Positions 8,495-15,567 of a stretch of DNA of 64,000 nucleotides are shown here, in pieces; position 1 is the stretch's first letter; every line of letters begins with the position of its first letter. Source of the DNA: Parasedimentitalea denitrificans (GTDB lineage: Bacteria > Pseudomonadota > Alphaproteobacteria > Rhodobacterales > Rhodobacteraceae); the NCBI RefSeq assembly GCF_011813015.1, contig NZ_QHLQ01000017.1:32879-96878 (forward strand). Direction: 5' to 3'. The notes under the pieces are model-generated. The model saw nothing but the letters and a program-made list of their open reading frames with translations, was not told where the DNA came from and did no database searches. Both the position numbers and the translations under genes were made by a program.

Positions 8495-9198
8495 TAGGGG
8501 GTCTCCAGCAGGGTCGTCAGGGGAATTAAATGGGTGGTTTCCTCGTCACGCAGAAGCATGCCGAAATCTTGGTCTATGCCAAGAAATGTGCCGGGCATTC
8601 CCGCTTGGACAGTGTCCTCTCCAATGCCGTGGGCAAGGCCGCGCCATTCGGCGTGCAGGGCCTTGGCGTCACTGTCTTCCCATCGGGTAATCCAGTGCAA
8701 GCTGTGCCGGGCCCAGCTTTCGAGGAGCGCTGGGGCTTCGACATCAGCGCAGCCTTCGGCGTAGAGAGCGGTTTCATCGGGTGTGTTGCCGCTGTCCTGA
8801 GAGGCGGGCCAGAGTGGAACCTCTAGCCCAATGACCAGCCAGTCAGGGGGGGTGTCCGGGTCGGTGCTGCTGGCGGCGCTTCGCAGGGCACCGCAGCGTG
8901 CGCCGTTGACGCGTATTTGTCCCTGCCATTCCAGATGCACAGCAACTTCGGGTGGGGCCAGAGCGCCTAGAGCGTTCTGGAACCCCACACCGCAGGTGGG
9001 CAGCATTGCCATTGCCTGGCGCAGTGGCACCTCGGGTGCAAAGACCAGTGCGGCACGCAGGCTATCAGCAGCCAGATTGTACGTTACCAATCCGGCATCG
9101 CAGCCCAGAATTGCCTTCTTGCACGCGGTGCCGAAAGGGTCTTCATGACCACTGACTTCATGGCCTGACAGTAAAGGCGGAAAGGCGACCTCGCTCAT
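8494..9198 (-). CDS. biotin/lipoate-protein-ligase-like protein (DUF4444-type), probably not a normal ligase
   Basis: 234 residues resembling the BirA/LplA fold with a C-terminal DUF4444-like part (LHAEWRGLAHGIGED to GTFLGIDQDFGMLL). The core strand region reads HLEWQGQIRVNGARCGAL. By eye it lines up with the BirA stretch that carries the KWPND motif and the catalytic Lys, but here the Lys position is Ala and there is no GRGRxG loop. It may therefore bind a cofactor or protein without ligating it. The gene overlaps mrp by 4 bases and the DUF6505 gene by 1. Its conserved place beside formate dehydrogenase genes suggests an accessory role. Confidence 0.65.
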   Translation of the reverse strand: MSEVAFPPLLSGHEVSGHEDPFGTACKKAILGCDAGLVTYNLAADSLRAALVFAPEVPLRQAMAMLPTCGVGFQNALGALAPPEVAVHLEWQGQIRVNGARCGALRSAASSTDPDTPPDWLVIGLEVPLWPASQDSGNTPDETALYAEGCADVEAPALLESWARHSLHWITRWEDSDAKALHAEWRGLAHGIGEDTVQAGMPGTFLGIDQDFGMLLRDEETTHLIPLTTLLETP

Positions 9199-10262
9199 GC
9201 AGCGCCTCGTTCCACCAAAGTCTGGGCAATGGATTGAAACACTTGAGCCTGAGGGCTGTCGGGTTTGCTGACCACAATGGGTGCGCCGCCGTCCGAGGCT
9301 AGCCGCACGTCCAAGTGAAGTGGGACCTCGGCCAGTAGTGGCACGTTGAGTTTGTCGGCTTCGGCAGCCACTCCTCCGTGGCCAAAGACGTGTTCCTCGT
9401 GGCCGCAGTTGGAGCAGATGTGTGTCGACATGTTTTCGATCATGCCAAGGATCGGCACATGCAGCTGGTTGAACATATCGATACCCTTGCGGGCGTCAAT
9501 CAACGCCACGTCTTGAGGTGTCGATACGATGATTGCGCCATCGACTTCGGCCTTTTGCGCCAGTGTCATTTGTACGTCGCCGGTTCCAGGCGGCAGGTCA
9601 ACGATAAGCACATCAAGCGCCCCCCATTGCACTTGCATCATCATCTGTTGCAGTGCGCCCATCAGCATCGGGCCACGCCAGACGACGGCCTGATCCTCGT
9701 TGGTCATCAGCCCGATCGACATCATGGTGACGCCGTGATTCCGCATCGGCAAGATTGTCTTTCCATCCGGGCTGGCCGGACGCCCCGAGATGCCAAGCAT
9801 ACGTGGTTGAGATGGGCCGTAGACATCCGCGTCCAGCAAGCCGACGCGACGGCCCTGAGCGGCCAATGCACAGGCCAAATTAGCCGAGACCGTGGACTTA
9901 CCCACACCGCCTTTGCCCGAAGCCACCGCAATGATGCGATCAACGCCAGGGATTTTCTGTGGCCCCTGCGGCTGGGCTGGCTTGGATGGCTTTAGATCAG
10001 GTGGCGGCGTTTTGGCCGCGTGCCCTGTCAGTAGCGCAGATACCTTATCGACTCCTTCAAGCGCTGTGACAACTTTTTCGGCAGCATCCCGTATGGGGCC
10101 GTATGCATCGGCCTTGGCGGGGTCGATTTCGAGGACAAAGCGCACTTCGGCGCCGTCCACGGTTAGGGCGCGCATGATGCCGGCCTCAACGATGTCGTTA
10201 CCGCTGATCGGGTCAGAGATGGTTTTCAATGCGGCTAGGACGGTTTCACGGGTGAGAGACAC
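9195..10262 (-). CDS. mrp: Mrp/ApbC-type iron-sulfur cluster carrier ATPase
   Basis: 355 residues. An N-terminal MIP18/DUF59-like domain (about 1-80) and a Pro-rich linker precede a P-loop NTPase with the deviant Walker A GKGGVGKST at 116-124 and the GLLDADVYGPS switch. The conserved cluster-binding CxxC is in HICSNCGHEE. These cytoplasmic proteins hold and deliver 4Fe-4S clusters. Start is GTG behind AAGG. It heads the coupled operon with the ligase-like and DUF6505 genes. A formate dehydrogenase with many clusters nearby is an obvious client, though Mrp is generally a housekeeping protein and could serve others. Confidence 0.93.
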   Translation of the reverse strand: MSLTRETVLAALKTISDPISGNDIVEAGIMRALTVDGAEVRFVLEIDPAKADAYGPIRDAAEKVVTALEGVDKVSALLTGHAAKTPPPDLKPSKPAQPQGPQKIPGVDRIIAVASGKGGVGKSTVSANLACALAAQGRRVGLLDADVYGPSQPRMLGISGRPASPDGKTILPMRNHGVTMMSIGLMTNEDQAVVWRGPMLMGALQQMMMQVQWGALDVLIVDLPPGTGDVQMTLAQKAEVDGAIIVSTPQDVALIDARKGIDMFNQLHVPILGMIENMSTHICSNCGHEEHVFGHGGVAAEADKLNVPLLAEVPLHLDVRLASDGGAPIVVSKPDSPQAQVFQSIAQTLVERGAA

Positions 10263-10327
10263 GTTGGCCTTGCTCCTTGGGATGTGGGGGTGCTTGACGA
10301 ATAGGTTCTAGATTTTTACCGTTTCGT

Positions 10328-11071
10328 ATGACCCGTCTGATTGTTCTGATTTATGTCTGCCTGAGTTTTGCACCGATTGCACGGGCGGATGACAGGTTGG
10401 TACGGTTGTTTGCTCCGGCGGAGCTGGTCGAGAGCGGTTTTCTAAAACATCTGTTGCCGCGCTTTTCGTTGAAGACCCAAGTCCGGGTCTTGATCGTGTC
10501 CAAGGGGCAGGCGCATGATATTGCGTTTGGGGCAGAGGGGGTGGCGGTCTTCGTTGGGCCTGATACAGCTTGGCACATGCAGGTTCTGGCGCCGCAGCAT
10601 CCTGGCGTGCAGCGGTTTACTAAATGGCTTCTCTCGGACGTTGGTCAACGCACTATCACCAGTTATGCGCCTGATAGTGTTCAGATGTTCGACCTGCCTC
10701 GGGAACCTGATACAGATTCGCCCGAACTGGAGTTTGTCGGAGACGTCGCCACGGGGAGGGACCTGTCGCGTCAATTGTGCGGACGGTGTCATGTGGTGTC
10801 GGAGACGGAGCGGATGAATGATATCGGTTCGACCCCATCGTTTTTTGTGCTCCGAACTTTGGCGAACTGGGCTGATCGGTTCCAAACATTTTATGTCCTG
10901 AACCCGCACCCTTCCTTTACGCAGGTTCAAGATGTGACCGCTCCTTTTGCTCATACCCGACCACCGCCGATTGTGCCCCTGGAGATGACCCTTGATCAAC
11001 TGGAAGCAATCCTTGCATATGTTGCCCGGCTGGAGCCGGCTGATTTGGGCGCGCCTTTGCAGCATCAGTGA
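10328..11071 (+). CDS. TupA-like domain fused to a c-type cytochrome domain
   Basis: 247 residues: signal peptide (1-20), a 100-residue N-terminal region, then a mono-haem cytochrome domain with CGRCH at 151-155 and a likely axial Met at about 210 (PLEMTLDQLEAILAYVARLE). The N-terminal region matches the first lobe of the nearby TupA: SG-x4-LLP, then VLIV..GQA, a conserved strand, and later KWLLSD....I..Y......MF like the TupA C-terminal WLVSD..K.LI.GY. The middle of TupA, including YNDF and SRGDDSGTH, is missing. It is a periplasmic electron carrier candidate for formate dehydrogenase. The gene ends 7 bases inside the opposite-strand ferredoxin gene. Confidence 0.75.
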   Translation: MTRLIVLIYVCLSFAPIARADDRLVRLFAPAELVESGFLKHLLPRFSLKTQVRVLIVSKGQAHDIAFGAEGVAVFVGPDTAWHMQVLAPQHPGVQRFTKWLLSDVGQRTITSYAPDSVQMFDLPREPDTDSPELEFVGDVATGRDLSRQLCGRCHVVSETERMNDIGSTPSFFVLRTLANWADRFQTFYVLNPHPSFTQVQDVTAPFAHTRPPPIVPLEMTLDQLEAILAYVARLEPADLGAPLQHQ

Positions 11072-13011
11072 TCACGGCGCTTGCTAAGGTAGTCGTCGGT
11101 AGTGCGTACCTGAGGGCGATCGCCACCTTTGAAGGGGGCATTTTTTTGGTGATATTGAGCATCGACACGACAATTGTCACACATTCGGATCATTCGGGCT
11201 GCGTCTGAGCTCTGGAACATTGCATGTTTGCCAGCCAGTTTTTCGATGATCTTGTCGACGGTCGACTTTACCCCGAACAGGGCACCACATTCGATGCAGG
11301 CACAGGGTTCTTCTTCGTGCAAAACCACCTGTGACAAGGCGCTGTCGGATAGGTTTAGACGTGGTTCAAGAGATATCGCCTTCTCGGGGCATATGGTGGC
11401 GCAAAGGCCGCATTGCAGGCAGGCATCCTCTTGGAAACGCAGCTGTGGCAGGTCCGGGTTGTCACCCAATGCACCTGAGGGACATAGCGACACGCAGGAC
11501 AGGCATAGGGTACAGGCGTTTGGATCGACCAGCACTGCGCCATAAGGGGCGTCAGCGGGTAGTGGCATTAGTTCAGACGCAGGTGCCAATGACTTAGCGG
11601 CCTGGCGGGTGATTTGACGGCGGTTGCCCATTGGCCGAACCGCCTCTGCTAGGGCTGCGGGAATCTCGGCGTCAAACAGTGCTTCGCTTAGTGCGTCAGG
11701 ATCGATGTGGTCTAGCAAAGCCGATTTACCGCCGCCAATTGCGTTGGCAAGGGCCACTTCGCGTTCAAGTACCTCCTGCTCGGAAGTGGGTGCTAGCAGA
11801 ATGTCTACCCAAGCAAACCCTGCGGCCAAAGCCGCAAGGATTTCAGCGTGGCCAAATGTGTTTATGGCCTCAACCTCCAGCGGCACGACATCGGCGGGCA
11901 ACCCACGTCCGTAGCGCGCAGCATAGCTGATCATCTGCCCGCCATGGTCATTGACCACCAAAAGGCGTGGCGCGGTGCCTCCAGCCCCAAGAAAAGCTGT
12001 CGCAAGTGTCTGAATACGGCGCATTAGGCTCTCGGTGGGCGGAGCATCATATGTCAGCGCACCTGATGGGCACAATGTAGCGCAAGAGCTGCAGCCAGCA
12101 CAGATCATCGGGTCGATGCTGACGTGGTCGCCTTTGGCAGTGATTGCGCCGGTTGGGCAGATGTCCAGACAGTTACTGCACCCAGTCTGACCTGCGCGTG
12201 AATGGGCGCACAAAAGCGGTTCATTACGCACATACAGCGGTTTTTCGAATGTCCCGACCATCTGCACTGCCTCTAGTACAGCGTCAGCCACCGACGGGGC
12301 GTGCTTTGGATCAGCACGCAGGTAACCCTCACGTTTTTCAGGCGCGGGGAACAGTGATGTATCTCCGCTCAGGTCTAGAATAATATCGCAGCTGGTGCGC
12401 CCACCATCACGCGGTTCATTCCAGCCCCAGTTGCGTCCTGTGGGTTCCAGCTGTTGCAGCGCATCAAAACGCAGATCGAACTGTCCTAACGCTCCCGAAG
12501 CATGGCTAAGCTTCCCGCGGATTACCTCGAATGCGCGGGTCATTGGGGGATCGGTCCCATCGTCCAGCAGCACTGTAACCGCCAGCGTTTCCTGTAATTT
12601 GGCTGCGGCCTCCAATGCAATTTCGGACGGTCCAAGGATCAGGCACACGCCTTCCGAGATTACATCAATGCTCTTGGCGGCTGGGACGGAAAGTCCCGCT
12701 TCGGCGATCAATGCGGACATTTTGGGTAGTGTTGAGCGGGTATCATCGCTCCACCCGGCCCGGTCACGGAGGTCTAAGCAAGAGGGCGAGGGGGCCTCAA
12801 TTTCGGCTGCCAACTCCTCAAAAATCTGCTGTTCTTGGGCACAACAAATTGTTGCTTCACCCCCGGCAATCGCGGTTGCAGTGGCCTCGATCTCACTCGT
12901 GCACAGCGCCGAATGCAGCTTGGAACAGCTTATCCCGGTTGCCTGCGAAAGGCCCTGGGCGTCGATTGATTGTGATCCTGAACAGTCACATAAAATCAGT
13001 TGCTTAGCCAT
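11065..13011 (-). CDS. large multi-[4Fe-4S] ferredoxin-domain protein of the formate dehydrogenase cluster
   Basis: About 648 residues, cytoplasmic (no signal). Start is the ATG at 13011 behind GAGGAAT. The N-terminal 200 residues carry scattered cysteines (LCDCSGSQ, ICCAQE) recalling HdrA-like electron-transfer proteins. Two double-cluster ferredoxin modules follow: CSNCLDICP plus CAGCSSCATLCP, and CTLCLSCVSLCP plus CLQCGLCATICP. A C-terminal metal-site-like segment has CACIECG and MCDNC. This predicts four 4Fe-4S clusters plus a possible extra site. The family is regularly found with FDH3, DUF3305/DUF3306 and TorD; its reaction is not established as far as I know. It diverges from the DUF3305 gene. 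Confidence 0.8.
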   Translation of the reverse strand: MAKQLILCDCSGSQSIDAQGLSQATGISCSKLHSALCTSEIEATATAIAGGEATICCAQEQQIFEELAAEIEAPSPSCLDLRDRAGWSDDTRSTLPKMSALIAEAGLSVPAAKSIDVISEGVCLILGPSEIALEAAAKLQETLAVTVLLDDGTDPPMTRAFEVIRGKLSHASGALGQFDLRFDALQQLEPTGRNWGWNEPRDGGRTSCDIILDLSGDTSLFPAPEKREGYLRADPKHAPSVADAVLEAVQMVGTFEKPLYVRNEPLLCAHSRAGQTGCSNCLDICPTGAITAKGDHVSIDPMICAGCSSCATLCPSGALTYDAPPTESLMRRIQTLATAFLGAGGTAPRLLVVNDHGGQMISYAARYGRGLPADVVPLEVEAINTFGHAEILAALAAGFAWVDILLAPTSEQEVLEREVALANAIGGGKSALLDHIDPDALSEALFDAEIPAALAEAVRPMGNRRQITRQAAKSLAPASELMPLPADAPYGAVLVDPNACTLCLSCVSLCPSGALGDNPDLPQLRFQEDACLQCGLCATICPEKAISLEPRLNLSDSALSQVVLHEEEPCACIECGALFGVKSTVDKIIEKLAGKHAMFQSSDAARMIRMCDNCRVDAQYHQKNAPFKGGDRPQVRTTDDYLSKRRDH

Positions 13012-13355
13012 ATATTCCTCGCTTGCATTTAGGCTGGCAGATGGGGCGAAACTCACCAAATCCGAACCTCAAACTAGGCATGATTCTGTAGGCTCGTAAA
13101 CCAGTTTTGGAATCATGAAGCGCGCCAAAGTAGCGCGAATCAGGGCAGGTGATTCGAATAATATGCGCGCTTTCTATTTGTTGAGTGAATTAGTCGAATT
13201 AGACAAAACGACCGGACCGTTACACTGGGATAAAACGGTCGCCCCAAATTGTCCGGATATGAAGAAATAACGGGATTTCGCAAAAACCAGCTTTGGAAAA
13301 CGCAGGTGGCTGCTGCAACCTGACAGCGTAAACCAGAAAACGGGGCCGCAACGGC
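13012..13355. promoter_or_regulatory. divergent intergenic region of the formate dehydrogenase cluster
   Basis: This 344-base gap separates the leftward ferredoxin gene from the rightward DUF3305-DUF3306-torD-fdh genes and must hold promoters for both. A near-repeated decamer, AAAACGACCG (13205-13214) and AAAACGGTCG (13232-13241), is spaced 27 bases apart; the CGACCG and CGGTCG parts are also mutually inverted. No clear sigma70 or sigma54 promoter and no gene was found. Confidence 0.35.
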
Positions 13356-13925
13356 GTGATCCACAATCCAGACAAATTCGACACGATGCCGCTTGGCGTT
13401 GTGCTGCGACGCGCACCAGGTGTCACTCGGTGGGCTGAGTATTCGTGGAAAGCCGTTGCCGTCCTCCCCGGCGCGGCGGAAGCGAGCTGGCAAGTGCTGC
13501 GCGAAGAGAGTGGAGTGAACGAGTTCCACGCCGCCACACTGCCTCTGGAACTTCATGGGTCAGATGCCGAGGCCTATCTGCATGGGCTCAGCACTAAAGT
13601 CCCCTGTATCTACGTCGTGTTGCGCGAAAGTGATGACGTGACGCATCCGCTTGAGGTGACATTGGTCACGGCCTCGCCCTATGAAGCACAGGACTATGCC
13701 GACAGCAGCGAAGAGATTGTCGAAAAAGTGCCGATGCCAGATGGTTTGATAGCCTGGGTTCGGGATTTTGCGCAGATGCACCACCACGAGGAAAAGTTCA
13801 AGAAACGTCGTCGCGATAAGACCGACATCGGTGCCACCGAAGATGGCATCGGTGATGCCCGTATATCCCAGATGGCTGATGTCTATCGCTCGCCTGTGCA
13901 GGCCAAGAAGGAACGGCTGCAATGA
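13356..13925 (+). CDS. DUF3305 protein of the formate dehydrogenase cluster
   Basis: About 189 residues, soluble. The opening MPLGVVLRRAPGVTRWAEY, then YLHGLSTKVPCIYVVLRE, and a C-terminal basic stretch FKKRRRDKTD are characteristic of the DUF3305 family, which occurs almost only with formate dehydrogenase genes. Function unknown; a role in assembly or in expression of the enzyme is inferred from that association. The start is uncertain: GTG 13356 or ATG 13386, neither with a strong ribosome site; ATG 13386 begins at the conserved block. It overlaps the next gene by 4 bases (ATGA). Confidence 0.85.
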   Translation: MIHNPDKFDTMPLGVVLRRAPGVTRWAEYSWKAVAVLPGAAEASWQVLREESGVNEFHAATLPLELHGSDAEAYLHGLSTKVPCIYVVLRESDDVTHPLEVTLVTASPYEAQDYADSSEEIVEKVPMPDGLIAWVRDFAQMHHHEEKFKKRRRDKTDIGATEDGIGDARISQMADVYRSPVQAKKERLQ

Positions 13926-14551
13926 GAGGTGGTGACTTCTGGGCCCGCCGCAAGGCTGCAGTTGAGGCCGAAGCTGCTGATGAAGCACGTGTCAAAGCTG
14001 CCGAACTGGCCGAGCAGCGCGACGCCGATTTGTCGGAAAAGAGCGATGCAGAGATCCTTGCTGATCTGGAATTGCCAGATCCCGAACAACTGGGTGAGGG
14101 TGATGACTTCACTGTGTTCCTGACCGAAACCATTCCGGCCCGCATACGCACCCGTGCCCTGCGCCGGTTGTGGTTGACTAATCCGGTTCTGGCTAACGTC
14201 GATGGGTTGGTCGACTACGGCGAAGATTTCACTGATGCCTCTTGCGTAGTTGAGAACATTCAGACCGCATATCAGGTTGGTAAGGGGATGACCCACCATG
14301 TCGAAGAAATGGCACGTCAGGAAGCTGCTGAAGCCGAAGCGCTAGAGGCGGAAGGCGTCGAAGCCGACAACGATGCGTCGACGGAAGAAGAAGCCGAAGA
14401 GATCCCAACAGAACAGCTAGAGCAACTCGAAACAGTGCCGACTGTGGCGGTTGCCTTTGCACCATACGAACCCGAGGTGGATGATACCCCCGCCTTTGTT
14501 GCCCCGCGCCGCATGCGTTTTGCGTTTGAAGACGAGGTAGCCACGACATGA
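13922..14551 (+). CDS. DUF3306 protein of the formate dehydrogenase cluster
   Basis: 209 residues. The family start is clear (GDFWARRKAAVEAE), followed by AEILADLELPDPEQL, a central core IPARIRTRALRRLWLTNP and VDYGEDFTD, and an acidic, Glu/Ala-rich tail from about residue 125. The core suggests interaction with a basic or metal-rich partner; the acidic tail is low-complexity. Always seen with DUF3305 and formate dehydrogenase; the function is not established. Coupled to both neighbours by ATGA overlaps, so DUF3305, DUF3306 and the chaperone are made together. Confidence 0.85.
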   Translation: MRGGDFWARRKAAVEAEAADEARVKAAELAEQRDADLSEKSDAEILADLELPDPEQLGEGDDFTVFLTETIPARIRTRALRRLWLTNPVLANVDGLVDYGEDFTDASCVVENIQTAYQVGKGMTHHVEEMARQEAAEAEALEAEGVEADNDASTEEEAEEIPTEQLEQLETVPTVAVAFAPYEPEVDDTPAFVAPRRMRFAFEDEVATT

Positions 14552-14565
14552 CACAGGAGACTCCA

Positions 14566-15183
14566 ATGACAACTACGGCCCAACAGGTCCAAGTGATGGA
14601 AGAGGATCGCCTGCGCGCGGATCTATACAATTTCCTGGGTCTTCTGTTGTCCGCACCGCCGGAACAAATGCTGCTGGAACAAACCGCAGGCCTGTCCGGT
14701 GACGAAGGTGATCTGGGCACCGCGATTAACGCGCTGGCCAAGCTGGCAAGCCTGTCTAAACCCAACACGGTTGAAAGCGAGTTCAACAAGCTGTTCATCG
14801 GAATGGGCCGTGGTGAGTTGCTCCCCTATGCGAGCTATTACCTGACTGGGTTCCTAAACGAAAAACCACTGGCCTTGCTGCGGCGCGACATGGCTGCACG
14901 CGGTCTGACCCGTGCGCAGAACGTCTATGAGCCGGAGGACAATATCGCCTCTCTGATGGAAATGATGGGCGCGCTTATCGTTGGCCGTTTTGGCGAGCCG
15001 GCCGGCTTGGCTGACCAAAAGGCCTTCTTCAATAAACACATCGGCCCCTGGGCCAGTCACTTCTTTTCAGATCTCGAGAGCGCCAAGAACTCGGTCCTTT
15101 ATGCCGCTGTCGGCGCAGTTGGCCGGGTATTCATGGAGATCGAGACCGAAGGCTACCGAATGAGCGCGGAGCAATCCGCATAA
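14566..15183 (+). CDS. TorD-family chaperone for formate dehydrogenase
   Basis: About 205 residues, an all-helical TorD/DmsD-type protein. Recognisable parts are LYNFLGLLLSAPPEQ at the N-terminus, FNKLFIGMGRGELLPYASYYLTG in the middle (the usual ESxFxxLFxG...PYxSxY block) and EPEDNIASLMEMMGALI, followed by HIGPWASHFFSDLE. Such proteins hold the TAT signal peptide of a molybdenum/tungsten enzyme until the cofactor is inserted. ATG 14566 has the better ribosome site (AGGAG); ATG 14548 overlaps the upstream stop. The likely client is the alpha subunit encoded 350 bases downstream. Confidence 0.9.
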   Translation: MTTTAQQVQVMEEDRLRADLYNFLGLLLSAPPEQMLLEQTAGLSGDEGDLGTAINALAKLASLSKPNTVESEFNKLFIGMGRGELLPYASYYLTGFLNEKPLALLRRDMAARGLTRAQNVYEPEDNIASLMEMMGALIVGRFGEPAGLADQKAFFNKHIGPWASHFFSDLESAKNSVLYAAVGAVGRVFMEIETEGYRMSAEQSA

Positions 15184-15226
15184 TTGGACGGGCAACCGTC
15201 TTTCACCAATGGGGAGGAGAATTCTC

Positions 15227-15418
15227 ATGACAAGAAAGACCGAGGAGACATCAAGTCGCCGCGACTTTCTGAAGTTGGCCGCAACGTCGGCACCGCTGGC
15301 AGCGGTGGCTGTAGCGACCACCGGGGGCGAGGCGCAGGCCGCAGAACCCGACCTGTCATCAAACAAGATGCAGGATACGGCGCATACTCGCGCTTACCTT
15401 GACAGCGTGCGGTTCTAA
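15227..15418 (+). CDS. short TAT-signal protein of the formate dehydrogenase region
   Basis: 63 residues, almost all of it a twin-arginine signal: SSRRDFLKLA (9-18) followed by a hydrophobic Ala-rich core and an AQAAE cleavage-like site, then about 25 polar residues ending AYLDSVRF. This matches the small 'formate dehydrogenase region TAT target' family. The ATG at 15227 follows an excellent GGGGAGGAGA site. It may be exported as a small subunit or assembly factor; the family role is unknown. It lies between the chaperone and the alpha-subunit gene. Confidence 0.88.
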   Translation: MTRKTEETSSRRDFLKLAATSAPLAAVAVATTGGEAQAAEPDLSSNKMQDTAHTRAYLDSVRF

Positions 15419-15451
15419 GTAACCGGACGCCATAATTCACTGCAGGCAACT

Positions 15452-15567
15452 GGTTGCGAGACGCCCGACCGCCTGCTGCTTTTTGTTAACCTAGCAAGCC
15501 CGAATTAACGGGTAGCAAGGGAGGTTATAATGCTTAGGAAAAAGACCAACGGGGTTGCGAGACGCCC
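15452..15567 (+). repeat. 15-base direct repeat flanking the fdh alpha start
   Basis: GGTTGCGAGACGCCC occurs at 15452-15466, in the leader, and again at 15553-15567, inside codons 8-13 of the alpha subunit, exactly 101 bases apart. The first copy is 64 bases before the ATG. A 15-base exact match this close is not expected by chance. Confidence 0.8.

Noticed and set aside
15444..15457. sigma54-like promoter AGGCAACTGGTTGC before fdhA
   Set aside because: The GG and GC elements are one base too close, and the local NtrC-type regulator lacks the GAFTGA loop.
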